Shown here: piece by piece, positions 15,942-25,893 of the stretch
Numbering within the stretch: position 1 is the stretch's first letter
How the letters are laid out: each line of letters starts with the position of its first letter
Assembly (NCBI GenBank): GCA_963605115.1
Contig: CAVCTM010000010.1
Location: 1 to 35,362, forward strand
Reading direction: 5' to 3'
DNA from: SVKR01 sp963605115
GTDB taxonomy: Bacteria > Bacillota > Clostridia > Oscillospirales > Oscillospiraceae
DNA length: 35,362 nt
Program-made: the position numbers and the translations under genes
Notes under the pieces: model-generated
The model's database searches: none
Seen by the model: only the letters and a program-made list of their open reading frames with translations
What the model was told of the DNA's origin: nothing

Positions 15942-16026
15942 TGGTACGGGTAGTGGGACTCGAACCCACACGCCTCGCGGCACAGGAACCTAAATCCTGC
16001 GTGTCAACCAATTCCACCATACCCGC
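15942..16026 (-). tRNA. tRNA-Leu (anticodon TAG)
   Basis: Minus-strand cloverleaf of 85 bases including encoded CCA. Acceptor GCGGGTA/TACCCGT, D arm with GGAATTGG, anticodon stem CAGGA/TCCTG around loop TTTAGGT (anticodon TAG, reads CUN leucine codons), long class II variable arm, and T arm GTGGGTTCGAGTCCCAC. Confidence 0.93.
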
Positions 16027-16078
16027 ATATGAAGCTTCAGGCGCTTGCACAGGCGGTAAAATCCTTCGCTGAGGTGAC

Positions 16079-16118
16079 ATCACCTGAATCCCGCATGTCT
16101 GCCAATTCCATTGCAGGC
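16079..16118 (-). pseudogene. tRNA-Leu 5' fragment (anticodon CAG), dead
   Basis: Minus-strand sequence starts GCCTGCA, then GGAATTGGCAGACATG, as in the D arm of tRNA-Leu, and reaches GGGATTCAGGT, an anticodon loop with CAG. After that no matching anticodon 3' stem, variable arm, T arm or acceptor 3' strand follows. It lies between a promoter and the intact tRNA-Leu, so it looks like the first member of a tRNA pair that lost its 3' half. Confidence 0.65.
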
Positions 16119-16135
16119 GCCCGCACTGCCGCATT

Positions 16136-16165
16136 ATTTTACCATTCTGCCGTACCGCTTGTCAA
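16136..16165 (-). promoter_or_regulatory. tRNA-Leu promoter
   Basis: On the minus strand: consensus TTGACA (16165-16160), an 18-base spacer, TAAAAT (16141-16136). It reads first into the dead tRNA fragment and then the intact tRNA-Leu. Confidence 0.65.
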
Positions 16166-16247
16166 GGACGGGGCTTTTTTGGATTCTTTGTGTAAAAATT
16201 GAACAGGAAAACCGTCAAGGATTGATTTTTTTATACAAAAAAACGAC

Positions 16248-16276
16248 TTGTTCGCCGCGGATGCATGGGGTATAAT
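16248..16276 (+). promoter_or_regulatory. Sigma-A promoter of the Na/phosphate symporter
   Basis: TTGTTC, a 17-base spacer, TATAAT, 47 bases before the ATG. The 16166-16247 stretch upstream is AT-rich without other recognisable sites. No Pho-box-like repeat was recognised. Confidence 0.7.
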
Positions 16277-16323
16277 GTAAAAGGTGTGTTATAATATCCC
16301 GAAATTATGATCAGGAGTTTGCG

Positions 16324-18066
16324 ATGGATATATTTACGCTCTTTTCCTTTGCGGGAGGACTCGGACTCTTTCTGTTCGGCATGAACGTGATGGGCGAGTC
16401 CATCGCCCGGCAAGCGGGCGGTAAGCTCAAGACCGCACTGGAAAGGATCACCTCCAGCAAGGTCATGGGCGTGCTCCTTGGGACCGGCGTCACCGCGATC
16501 ATCCAGTCCTCCGGTGCGACAACGGTGATGATCATCGGCTTTATCAACTCCGGCATTATGACGCTGGAGAATTCCATCGGTCTCATCTTCGGCGCCAACA
16601 TCGGCACGACGGCAACGGCGTGGCTGCTCGCCCTGAACGACATTTCGGGGACAAGCCTCGTGCTGCGTCTGCTCAATCCGGACAGCTTTGTTCCGCTGCT
16701 GGCGTTCGTCGGCGCGGTCATGCTCGTGTTCTGCAAGCGCGACCGCACGCGCGATATTGGCACGATGCTGCTCGGCTTCGCCGTTCTCATGTTCGGCATG
16801 AGCATGATGAGCGACGCGATGAGCCCGCTGCGCGAGTCGAGCGCCTTCCGCGAGATCCTGACCCTGCTCTCTAACCCCTTCCTCGGCATTCTCTTCGGCT
16901 TTGCGATGGCTGCCGTTTTGCAGTCGTCCTCCGCCTCCGTCGGCATCGTGCAGGCGGCGGCTGTGACGGGCGTCATCAGCATCGGCAATGCACTGCCGCT
17001 CATCATGGGCATCAACATCGGCGCGGGCATTATCGTTCTGGTCGCCTCAGCCGGCACGAACCGGGACGCGAAGCGCGCCGCGTGGGTCTATATGATCCAC
17101 AACACCATCTCCGCCGTTATCGGTCTCGTCGTGCTCTGCGCGCTGCGTCTGACTATCAACCCCGCCTTTTTGCAGACTCCGATCAACTCCTTCGAGATCG
17201 CCATTCTGCACACCATCTATAAATCCGTCAACACCGCCATCCAGCTCCCGTTTTACCGTCAGATCATCGCGCTCACGCGCCTTATCATCCGGCCGGGGCA
17301 GGAGGAGCAGATGTTTGCCATGCTCGATGACAACTTCCTCAAGACTCCGCCCGTCGCCGTCGCACGCTGCGCGGAGCTCGCGAACGAAATGGCGGAGCTC
17401 ACGCGCAAGACGCTCCGTCTCGCCATCGGCACCGTCCGCAGCTACGACGCCGCAGCCGCCAAGCAGGTCCGCAATCTTGAAAGCGAGATCGACGTGTTTG
17501 AGGACAAGATCGGCAACTATCTGATGAAGCTCTCCGGCAGCAAGCTCTCCGTTTCGGACAGCAAGGAGGTCACGCGCATCCTCCACAGCATCAGCGACTT
17601 GGAGCGCGTCAGCGACCATGCGCGCAACATTATGGAGTCCGGCGAAGAGCTCGTCGATAAGGGCATCAGCTTCTCCGAGGAGGCGACCCGCTCGCTGGAG
17701 GTCATTTTCCGCGCCGTGGAGGACGTGATGGACCTCGCGGTGGAGGCGTTCATCGGGCGCGACACCACGCTCGCTTACCGCATCGATCCGCTCGAACAGG
17801 TCGTGGACGATCTGAAGGACCAGCTCCGCATCCAGCATGTCGCCCGACTGAAGCAGGGGATCTGCTCGCTGACGCTCGGCTTCGTCTATACCGACATCCT
17901 GACGGATCTTGAGCGCGTCAGCGACCATTGCAGCAACCTCGCGATGGGCGTCATCCAGCTCACCCACGCGGAGTACGAGCCCCACAGCTACGTCGCCGCG
18001 CTCAAGGGCGGCGGCAGCGAATTCGACACGCTCTATCAGGAGTACACAAACAAGTATAAGCTTTGA
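16324..18066 (+). CDS. Na/Pi-cotransporter family protein with PhoU-like domain
   Basis: 580 residues. The N-terminal membrane part has two inverted repeats with the family signatures GVTAIIQSSGATTVM (about residue 57) and AAVLQSSSASVGI (about 198), each with the QSS motif of the NptA/Na-Pi fold. From about residue 340 a soluble helical PhoU-like domain follows, with two repeats, LHSISDLERVSDHARNI and YTDILTDLERVSDHCSNL. Known members import phosphate with sodium; the PhoU part is probably regulatory. Start at 16324 with AGGAG 6-10 bases upstream. Single-gene transcript with its own promoter and terminator. Confidence 0.93.
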   Translation: MDIFTLFSFAGGLGLFLFGMNVMGESIARQAGGKLKTALERITSSKVMGVLLGTGVTAIIQSSGATTVMIIGFINSGIMTLENSIGLIFGANIGTTATAWLLALNDISGTSLVLRLLNPDSFVPLLAFVGAVMLVFCKRDRTRDIGTMLLGFAVLMFGMSMMSDAMSPLRESSAFREILTLLSNPFLGILFGFAMAAVLQSSSASVGIVQAAAVTGVISIGNALPLIMGINIGAGIIVLVASAGTNRDAKRAAWVYMIHNTISAVIGLVVLCALRLTINPAFLQTPINSFEIAILHTIYKSVNTAIQLPFYRQIIALTRLIIRPGQEEQMFAMLDDNFLKTPPVAVARCAELANEMAELTRKTLRLAIGTVRSYDAAAAKQVRNLESEIDVFEDKIGNYLMKLSGSKLSVSDSKEVTRILHSISDLERVSDHARNIMESGEELVDKGISFSEEATRSLEVIFRAVEDVMDLAVEAFIGRDTTLAYRIDPLEQVVDDLKDQLRIQHVARLKQGICSLTLGFVYTDILTDLERVSDHCSNLAMGVIQLTHAEYEPHSYVAALKGGGSEFDTLYQEYTNKYKL

Positions 18067-18076
18067 CCAAACCCCG

Positions 18077-18102
18077 CCCCGGAGCCGCGCTCCGGGGTTT
18101 TT
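18077..18102 (+). terminator. Rho-independent terminator of the Na/phosphate symporter
   Basis: A 9-bp stem (CCCCGGAGC / GCTCCGGGG) with a CGC loop and five T, 10 bases after the stop. Confidence 0.9.
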
Positions 18103-18117
18103 CCTCGGAAAATTAGG

Positions 18118-18145
18118 TTGACTTGCCCGAAAAGCAGGGTATAAT
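18118..18145 (+). promoter_or_regulatory. Sigma-A promoter of the Mrp-type ATPase gene
   Basis: TTGACT, a 16-base spacer, TATAAT, about 37 bases before the start codon. Confidence 0.7.
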
Positions 18146-18182
18146 AAGAGTCGTGGAATAAAAAAGAAGGAGTTTTTTCAAT

Positions 18183-19016
18183 ATGTCTGAGTGTTCCCAT
18201 GAGTGTTCCAGCTGCAGCGCAAACTGCGGCTCCCGCGAGCCGGAGAGCCTTCTGGCTCCCCAGAACGCCCATTCCGATATCAAAAACGTCATCGCCGTTG
18301 TCTCCGGCAAGGGCGGCGTCGGCAAAAGCCTCGTCACCGCGCTGATGGCGTGCCAGATGCAGCACAAGACCAAGCGCGCCGCCATTCTGGACGCGGACAT
18401 CACCGGTCCCTCCATCCCGAAGCTCTTCGGTCTGAACGATGCGCAGGCGGAGGGCGACGAGAACGGTCTGCTGCCCAGCACCGGCAAAAACGGCGTGAAG
18501 GTCATGAGCATCAATCTTCTCCTGCCGGACAACACCTCGCCCGTCATCTGGCGCGGTCCCGTCATCTCCGGCGTTGTCAAGCAGTTCTGGACCGAGGTCA
18601 ACTGGGGCGAGGTGGACTATATGTTCGTCGACATGCCGCCGGGAACCGGCGACGTGCCGCTGACCGTGTTCCAGTCCCTGCCCGTGAAGGGCATCATCAT
18701 CGTCACGAGCCCGCAGGAGCTCGTCGGTATGATCGTCGAGAAGGCGGTCAACATGGCGGAGATGCTGAAGGTCCCCGTGCTGGGTCTTGTGGAAAACATG
18801 TCCTATTTTGAGTGCCCGGACTGCGGCAAGCGCCACGCCATCTTCGGCGAGAGCCACCTGGAGGAGATCGCCGCAAAGCACGGCATCAAAAACATCGCCC
18901 GCATCCCGATGGATCCCACCATCGCCGAAAAGTGCGACGCCGGCGAGGTCAACCAGATCCGCGCCCCGTGGCTGGACGATTTTGCGAACGCACTTTTCCC
19001 GGAAGCCGGGAAATAA
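18183..19016 (+). CDS. Mrp/NBP35-family P-loop iron-sulfur carrier ATPase
   Basis: 277 residues. The deviant Walker A motif GKGGVGKS is at 42-49, with the family's switch segments DADITGPSIPKLFG and VDMPPGTGDVPLT. The C-terminal CPDCGK holds the CxxC used for bridging Fe-S cluster binding in dimers. The N-terminus carries a further cysteine set (C4, C8, C11, C15 in SECSHECSSCSANC), which recalls the N-terminal cluster of Nbp35 and is common in clostridial Mrp proteins. Role by family: scaffold or carrier of Fe-S clusters in the cytosol. Start after AAGGAG; single-gene unit with its own terminator. Confidence 0.92.
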   Translation: MSECSHECSSCSANCGSREPESLLAPQNAHSDIKNVIAVVSGKGGVGKSLVTALMACQMQHKTKRAAILDADITGPSIPKLFGLNDAQAEGDENGLLPSTGKNGVKVMSINLLLPDNTSPVIWRGPVISGVVKQFWTEVNWGEVDYMFVDMPPGTGDVPLTVFQSLPVKGIIIVTSPQELVGMIVEKAVNMAEMLKVPVLGLVENMSYFECPDCGKRHAIFGESHLEEIAAKHGIKNIARIPMDPTIAEKCDAGEVNQIRAPWLDDFANALFPEAGK

Positions 19017-19032
19017 GTTAACGCCTATTTTT

Positions 19033-19061
19033 CCCCCGCTCTATTCGGAGCGGGGGATTTT
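19033..19061 (+). terminator. Rho-independent terminator of the Mrp gene
   Basis: A 9-bp stem (CCCCCGCTC / GAGCGGGGG) with a TATTCG loop, followed by ATTTTC. Confidence 0.88.
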
Positions 19062-19100
19062 CTTGCGCACGATCTGCAAGGTTTCAAACACAAAACGCGC

Positions 19101-19129
19101 TATACAATGCAAATTGAGAATGATATACT
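19101..19129 (+). promoter_or_regulatory. Probable promoter of dapF
   Basis: TATACA, a 17-base spacer, TATACT, 26 bases before the ATG. The -35 is a weak match (4 of 6). Confidence 0.45.
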
Positions 19130-19155
19130 GGGATGGAAATGAGGGGAGTGCTGCG

Positions 19156-20007
19156 ATGAAATTCTGGAAAATGAACGGCGCAGGGAACGATTTTATCGTC
19201 CTCGATAACCGCGGAGGCGCAATGGCGGAGGATGCACTGCCAGCCTTGGCGCGCAGGGTCTGCCAGCGGCGGCTCTCGCTCGGCGCGGACGGTCTGATGG
19301 CGGTGGAGCAGCCGCAGGCGGGAGGGGACTTCCGTATGCGCTTTTTCAACGCCGACGGCAGCGCCGGCGAAATGTGCGGCAACGGCGCCAGGTGCATCTG
19401 CCGCTACGGGTATGAAAACGGTCTCGCAGGGAAGACGGTCCGCGTGGAGACCCCGGCGGGTCTCGTGACCGGTTACAGGCTCGGCGAGCGCGACTACCGC
19501 ATCCGCCTGAACGACCCAAGCGTCGTCCAGCTCGACCGCAGCGCGGAGGTGGAGGGCATGCTCTATGAGCTGAGCTACATCGAACTCGGCTCGCCCGGAC
19601 TGCCCCACGCGGTGGTACATATCGACGATTTGGCGGACGCTGCGGTCGGAACGCTGACGTATTTAGGACGCGCGCTGCGCTACCATCCGGACTTTCCGAA
19701 AGGCGCAAACGTCAATTTCTACGAGATCACCGAAAAAAACCGCGTCCTGCTCCGCACCTACGAGCGCGGCGTGGAGGATTTCACTTATGCCTGCGGCACC
19801 GGCACCGGGGCAACGGTGCTGGCACTCACACTGCGCGGCGAGCTTCCGGCAGGGGAGGACATCGATGTCACCCAGCGCGGCGGAACGCTCCGCGTGCGCG
19901 TCGAGCTCGAAGGCGGCGCGGTGAAAAATCTATGGCTCACCGGACCGACCAACATCGTCGCCAAGGGCGAGCTGACGGACGAAGATCTTTGTCAAATTCT
20001 GAATTGA
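19156..20007 (+). CDS. dapF: Diaminopimelate epimerase
   Basis: Interconverts LL- and meso-diaminopimelate for lysine and peptidoglycan synthesis. 283 residues, normal length. It begins with KMNGAGNDFIVLDN and has both catalytic cysteines in their motifs: MCGNGARC (Cys74) and ACGTGTGAT (Cys213). The PKGANVNFYE segment lies between them. The start at 19156 has GAGGGGAG 8-14 bases upstream; the longer frame upstream runs through the previous gene's terminator and is not used. The symporter gene follows after 15 bases, so they likely share a transcript. Confidence 0.96.
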   Translation: MKFWKMNGAGNDFIVLDNRGGAMAEDALPALARRVCQRRLSLGADGLMAVEQPQAGGDFRMRFFNADGSAGEMCGNGARCICRYGYENGLAGKTVRVETPAGLVTGYRLGERDYRIRLNDPSVVQLDRSAEVEGMLYELSYIELGSPGLPHAVVHIDDLADAAVGTLTYLGRALRYHPDFPKGANVNFYEITEKNRVLLRTYERGVEDFTYACGTGTGATVLALTLRGELPAGEDIDVTQRGGTLRVRVELEGGAVKNLWLTGPTNIVAKGELTDEDLCQILN

Positions 20008-20022
20008 GAGGGAAAGGGAAGT

Positions 20023-21303
20023 ATGAAAAAATTCTTGAAAAGCTACGGGTTCATTCTCTGTATGCTCCTCGCCATCGTAGCGGGCTGCATCGTGGGCGCG
20101 GTTTGGCCGCAGGTGAAAGACGCCGGCGGCGAGGTCATCGACAAGGGTGCGACCGTGCTGGAACCGCTCGGCACCGTGTTCATCAACCTGATGTTCTGCG
20201 TCGTCGTCCCGATGGTGTTCTGCTCCATCGCCTCCGCCATCGCGAATATGCCGAACCTCCGCCGCGCAGGTAAGGTCCTCGGCACCACGGTCGTGACCTT
20301 CCTCTGCACCGCGGGCATCGCGGCGATCATTATGTACATCATCGTCCGCTTCCTGCCCATCGTGACGGTCACGCCCGCTTACGAGGAGGGCAGCACCGCC
20401 ACACTCGGCGTTGCGGATATGATCGTGAACTTCTTTACGAAACCCGACTTCACGGAGCTCTGGAGCCGCAGGGCGATCCTGCCGCTCATCGTGGCGGCGA
20501 TATTGTTCGGCTTCGGCATCCAGATGTCCGGCGGCAAGGAGACGCTCACCGCCAAGATCCTTGAGGACGTCACGAACTGCATCATGAAGGTCATCAAGCT
20601 GATCTCCTACTATGCGCCCATCGGCTTCTTCGGCTTCTTCGCCTATCTCGTCGCCGTCCACGGCGAGGACTTCATCGGCAGCTATGCCCGCACCATCATT
20701 GTCTACTACGTCGTGTCCTTCGCGTATATGTTCATCTTCTTCCCGATCTACGCCCGCTTCGGCGGCGGCAAGGGCGCGGCAAAGGAGATGTTCCGCCGTC
20801 TGCTCCGCCCGGCTGCGGTCAGCTTCGGCACCTGCTCCTCCGTCGCGACCATTCCGACCAATATGGAGGTTGCGGAGGAGAGCGGCGTCAGCAAGGACGT
20901 GCGCGAGATCGTGCTCCCGCTGGGCGCAACGATGCACATGGACGGCTCCGCCATGAGCGCCATCATCAAGGTCGCGTTCCTCTTCGGCATCTTCGGAAAG
21001 GACTTCGGCACCGGCGAGGCGATCCTCGCGATCGTCGTTGCAGTGTTCTCCTCCGTCGCAATGTCCGGCATCCCCGGCGGCGGCGGCACGGGTGAGCTCG
21101 TGCTCTGCACGCTGTTCTTCCCGGACCACCTCGCAGTCGCGTTTCCGATTGCACTCGCCATCGGCGATCTCGTCGATCCCCCTGCCACGATGCTCAACTC
21201 CGCCGGTGACTATGTCATCTCCTTCGTGGTCTCCCGCTTTGTGGACGGCAAGGACTGGTTCCAGAAAAAGCTCGCCGAGCGAAAGGAAAAAGTGACGGAA
21301 TAA
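20023..21303 (+). CDS. Dicarboxylate/amino acid:cation symporter (DAACS family)
   Basis: 426 residues, GltP/DctA-type membrane symporter. Family features: about eight helices, the serine-rich re-entrant segment SFGTCSSVATIPTNMEVAEE (in place of the classical SSSxTLP), the LPLGATMHMDGSA motif with the Na/substrate-binding region, and SGIPGGGG near the second re-entrant loop. Likely substrate: glutamate, aspartate or a C4 dicarboxylate; the exact one cannot be read. It begins 15 bases after dapF with AAAGGGAAG. The gene keeps a short N-terminal extension with a predicted first helix. Confidence 0.93.
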   Translation: MKKFLKSYGFILCMLLAIVAGCIVGAVWPQVKDAGGEVIDKGATVLEPLGTVFINLMFCVVVPMVFCSIASAIANMPNLRRAGKVLGTTVVTFLCTAGIAAIIMYIIVRFLPIVTVTPAYEEGSTATLGVADMIVNFFTKPDFTELWSRRAILPLIVAAILFGFGIQMSGGKETLTAKILEDVTNCIMKVIKLISYYAPIGFFGFFAYLVAVHGEDFIGSYARTIIVYYVVSFAYMFIFFPIYARFGGGKGAAKEMFRRLLRPAAVSFGTCSSVATIPTNMEVAEESGVSKDVREIVLPLGATMHMDGSAMSAIIKVAFLFGIFGKDFGTGEAILAIVVAVFSSVAMSGIPGGGGTGELVLCTLFFPDHLAVAFPIALAIGDLVDPPATMLNSAGDYVISFVVSRFVDGKDWFQKKLAERKEKVTE

Positions 21304-21314
21304 ACCGTTATTCC

Positions 21315-21346
21315 GCGGGAGGATCGGAAAAATCCGGTCCTCCCGC
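21315..21346. other. 14-bp hairpin after the symporter
   Basis: GCGGGAGGATCGGA pairs with TCCGGTCCTCCCGC (one T-G pair) around an AAAA loop. It is followed by A, not T, on the plus strand, so it is not a standard terminator. It may protect the 3' end of the dapF transcript. Confidence 0.6.
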
Positions 21347-21356
21347 AAAAAAATGC

Positions 21357-21384
21357 TTGACAAATCCAAAATTCGCGTTATAAT
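21357..21384 (+). promoter_or_regulatory. tRNA-Gln promoter
   Basis: Full-consensus TTGACA and TATAAT with a 16-base spacer, 13 bases before the mature tRNA 5' end, as expected for a stable RNA gene. Confidence 0.85.
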
Positions 21385-21397
21385 AGCTCTTGCGTTT

Positions 21398-21471
21398 ACC
21401 GGGATTGTGTAAAGGTAGCACGCCGGACTCTGACTCCGTCTGTGAGGGTTCGAATCCTTCTCCCGGTGCCA
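21398..21471 (+). tRNA. tRNA-Gln (anticodon CTG)
   Basis: 74 bases with encoded CCA. Acceptor ACCGGGA/TCCCGGT, anticodon loop CTCTGAC (CTG) between CCGGA and TCCGT (outer pair mismatched), T arm GAGGGTTCGAATCCTTC, discriminator G. Confidence 0.92.
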
Positions 21472-21473
21472 AG

Positions 21474-21510
21474 AAAGAGGTCGTCCTGCATCGGCAGGAT
21501 GACCTCTTTT
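21474..21510 (+). terminator. Terminator after tRNA-Gln
   Basis: A 16-bp stem starting AAAGAGGTCGTCCTGC with one G-T pair and an ATCG loop, followed by a short T run. Confidence 0.8.
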
Positions 21511-21533
21511 AGATTTTAAAGGAGCTTTCAGAA

Positions 21534-22280
21534 ATGAACTATCAGGATAAAAATGCCGAGACCATCGACCGCTGGATCGCGGAGGGCTGGGAGTGGGGCG
21601 TGCCCATCACGCATGAGCAGTACCTCGCGGCAAAGGCAGGGGAGTGGGACGTTGTGCTGACGCCGACAAAGCCGGTGCCGCATGCGTGGTTCGGCGACCT
21701 GCGCGGGAAGCGCGTGCTCGGACTTGCGAGCGGCGGGGGACAGCAGATGCCCATCTTCGCCGCGCTCGGCGCGCGGTGTACCGTGCTGGATTACTCGGAA
21801 AAGCAGCTTGAGAGCGAGCGCCTCGTCGCCGCGCGCGAGGGCTACGGGATCGAGCTCGTCCGCGCCGATATGAGCCAGCCGCTGCCCTTTGAAGACGCAA
21901 GCTTTGACCTCATCTTCCACCCGGTTTCAAATAACTACATCCGCCATGTCGAGCCGCTGTTCCGCGAGTGCTTCCGCATCCTGCGGACAGGCGGAACGCT
22001 GCTCTGCGGGCTGGAGAATGGGACGAATTATCTCGTGAATGAGGACGAGAGCCATATCGTGAACCGTTTCCCCTTCGACCCGCTCGAAAACCCGGAGCAG
22101 ATGGCGCAGCTCGAAGCCGACGACTGCGGCATACAGTTCTCTCATACCGCCGAAGAACAGCTCGGCGGTCAGCTCGCCGCGGGCTTTACGCTCAAAGAGC
22201 TCTACGAGGATTATAACAGCGAGGGTCTGTTCGCCGAGCTGCACATCCCGACCTATTGGGCGACCCGCGCGGTCAAGTGA
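21534..22280 (+). CDS. Class I SAM-dependent methyltransferase
   Basis: 248 residues. Motif I is GKRVLGLASGGGQQMPIFAALGA (about residues 57-79), followed by the acidic VLDYSEKQLESERL post-I motif and VRADMSQPLPFEDASFDLIFHPVSN (motifs II/III). The N-terminus WEWGVPITHEQY is typical of a clostridial group with unknown substrate. The start follows AAGGAG. It sits alone between the tRNA-Gln terminator and the murC promoter. The substrate, small molecule or other, cannot be inferred. Confidence 0.9.
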   Translation: MNYQDKNAETIDRWIAEGWEWGVPITHEQYLAAKAGEWDVVLTPTKPVPHAWFGDLRGKRVLGLASGGGQQMPIFAALGARCTVLDYSEKQLESERLVAAREGYGIELVRADMSQPLPFEDASFDLIFHPVSNNYIRHVEPLFRECFRILRTGGTLLCGLENGTNYLVNEDESHIVNRFPFDPLENPEQMAQLEADDCGIQFSHTAEEQLGGQLAAGFTLKELYEDYNSEGLFAELHIPTYWATRAVK

Positions 22281-22300
22281 GGCGCTGCAGCATATTTCCC

Positions 22301-22329
22301 TTGTTTTTTTCGTAGAATGACAGTATAAT
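22301..22329 (+). promoter_or_regulatory. Sigma-A promoter of murC
   Basis: TTGTTT, a 17-base spacer, TATAAT, 32 bases before the chosen ATG. Confidence 0.7.
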
Positions 22330-22361
22330 GGCAGGGATATCCTTGGATGGGAGCAGATTCT

Positions 22362-23732
22362 ATGAATGATTTTTCCAGATATATGACCCCCGGCAGCTGC
22401 GGCTTCCTCATCGGCGTGGGCGGCGTCAGCATGTCCCCGCTCGCGGAGGTGCTGAGCGGCATGGGGCTGCGCATCAGCGGCTCGGATATGAACGACGGCG
22501 CAAACGTGGAGCACCTGCGCGAAAAGGGCATTTCCGTCGCCATCGGCCATCGCGCCGAAAATCTGGGCGCAGACACGCAGTTCGTCGTCCGCACCGCCGC
22601 GGTGCATGACGACAACCCGGAGATCATGGAAGCGCACCGCCGCGGACTGCCCGTCTTCGAGCGCACGGAAGCGTGGGGCGCCATTATGCGCGACTATAAA
22701 AACGCCGTCTGCATCTCCGGCACCCATGGCAAAACGACCACGACCTCTATGGTGACGCAGATCCTGATGGCGGCGAGCATGGACCCCACCGTCATGATCG
22801 GCGGCACGCTCCCGCTGCTCCACGCGGGCCACCGCGTCGGCAGCGGCGACACCATCGTGATGGAAAGCTGCGAATACTGCAACTCCTTCCTGAATTTTTA
22901 CCCGACCGTCGCTGTCGTGCTCGACATTGAGGCGGACCACCTCGATTTTTTCCATGACCTCGACGAGATCAAGGCGTCCTTCCGCGAGTTCGCCTCCCAC
23001 GTTCCGGAGGGCGGGACGATCATCGCCAACCTCGACGACGAGAACACGATGGACGCCCTGCGCCCGCTCGGACGCGAACTGCTGACCTTCGGTCTCAGCG
23101 ACAAGGCGGACATCTGGGCGAAAAACATCGTCCAGCTCGGCACGCAGAGCGATTTCGACGTCATCTATCAGGGGCGGAAGTTCACCCACGTGCAGCTTCA
23201 GGTCCCCGGCATCCACAACGTCAAAAACGCCCTCGCTGCCTGTGCTGCGAGCATCTGCGTCGGCTGCGGACCCCTCGCGGTCAAATACGGTCTCGCCGCC
23301 TTCCGCGGCGCGGGACGGCGTTTTGAGTTCAAGGGCAAGTTCAACGGCGCGGACATTTACGACGATTACGCCCACCACCCCGGCGAGCTGAAGGCGCTGC
23401 TGGACGCCGCAATGCCGCTCGGCTACAAGCGCACGATCGTCATCTTCCAGCCGCATACATACAGCCGCACGAAGGTGCTGTTCGACGATTTCGCCGCCCA
23501 GCTCCGCCGCCCGGACCTCACCATTTTAGCGGAGATTTACGCCGCGCGCGAGAAAAACACGATCGGCATCTCCTCGCGCGATCTCGCGCAGGTCATCCCG
23601 AATTCGCTTTACTTCGACTCCTTCGACGAGATCGTCAAGACCGTCCGCTGGACCGCCCAGCCCGGCGACCTCATCCTGACCGTCGGCGCAGGCGACATCT
23701 ACAAGGTGGGGGAGCGCATCCTCGAAAAATAA
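22362..23732 (+). CDS. murC: UDP-N-acetylmuramate--L-alanine ligase
   Basis: Adds L-Ala to UDP-MurNAc, the first step of the peptidoglycan stem peptide, in the cytosol using ATP. 456 residues. The N-terminal UDP-binding Rossmann part has GVGGVSMSPLAEVL, the ATP loop is SGTHGKTTTTSM (from about residue 119), and the central domain has LDIEADHLDFFHD. The C-terminal domain carries DDYAHHPGELKALL and FQPHTYSRT, both MurC hallmarks. I chose the ATG at 22362 because GGGAG lies 8 bases upstream; an ATG at 22347 in the same frame has no site. Single-gene unit, separate from any dcw cluster here. Confidence 0.95.
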   Translation: MNDFSRYMTPGSCGFLIGVGGVSMSPLAEVLSGMGLRISGSDMNDGANVEHLREKGISVAIGHRAENLGADTQFVVRTAAVHDDNPEIMEAHRRGLPVFERTEAWGAIMRDYKNAVCISGTHGKTTTTSMVTQILMAASMDPTVMIGGTLPLLHAGHRVGSGDTIVMESCEYCNSFLNFYPTVAVVLDIEADHLDFFHDLDEIKASFREFASHVPEGGTIIANLDDENTMDALRPLGRELLTFGLSDKADIWAKNIVQLGTQSDFDVIYQGRKFTHVQLQVPGIHNVKNALAACAASICVGCGPLAVKYGLAAFRGAGRRFEFKGKFNGADIYDDYAHHPGELKALLDAAMPLGYKRTIVIFQPHTYSRTKVLFDDFAAQLRRPDLTILAEIYAAREKNTIGISSRDLAQVIPNSLYFDSFDEIVKTVRWTAQPGDLILTVGAGDIYKVGERILEK

Positions 23733-23753
23733 CAGAAAAGGCGAAAATAGTTC

Positions 23754-23782
23754 TTGCATTTTTCCATTTCTTATGCTATGAT
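23754..23782 (+). promoter_or_regulatory. tRNA-Pro promoter
   Basis: TTGCAT, a 17-base spacer, TATGAT, 33 bases before the tRNA. Confidence 0.55.
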
Positions 23783-23815
23783 GGTCGGGCGCTGAGAGAT
23801 CAGCGTCCAGAATAT

Positions 23816-23891
23816 CCGGGTGTAGCGCAGATGGTAGCGTGCTTGAATGGGGTTCAAGAGGCCGCTGGTTCAAATCCAGTCACTCGGACCA
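23816..23891 (+). tRNA. tRNA-Pro (anticodon GGG)
   Basis: 76 bases with encoded CCA. Acceptor CCGGGTG/CACTCGG with one G-T pair, D arm TAGCGCAGATGGTAGCGTG, anticodon stem CTTGA/TCAAG around ATGGGGT (anticodon GGG), T arm GCTGGTTCAAATCCAGT. Confidence 0.93.
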
Positions 23892-23893
23892 AG

Positions 23894-23936
23894 GAAAAAG
23901 ACCGAAATCGTTTTGATTTCGGTCTTTTTCTTTTTT
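23894..23936 (+). terminator. Terminator after tRNA-Pro
   Basis: A 16-bp stem (GAAAAAGACCGAAATC and its inverse) with a GTTTT loop and a following TTTTTT. Confidence 0.9.
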
Positions 23937-24000
23937 CAGGACAGCGGCGTGCTTTTACCATAATTTACAGTTTATTTACGGACAGCCGCGTAAAAAATGT

Positions 24001-24006
24001 TATAAT
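24001..24006 (+). promoter_or_regulatory. Probable -10 box of the ftsH promoter
   Basis: TATAAT, 37 bases before the start codon. No good -35 is at normal distance (TTTACG is about 20 bases upstream), so a regulator or an extended element may help. Confidence 0.45.
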
Positions 24007-24043
24007 CAGGCAATGAATTTATAATGTAAGAGGGAGATTCGAC

Positions 24044-25867
<1,824 letters not shown>

Positions 25868-25893
25868 AAAACGTTGCAGGGGAGGAGCCCACC

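Noticed and set aside
19930..21369. Minus-strand open frame of 479 codons opposite the symporter
   Set aside because: Product rich in His, Asp and Arg repeats with no hydrophobic core; shadow of the DAACS symporter.
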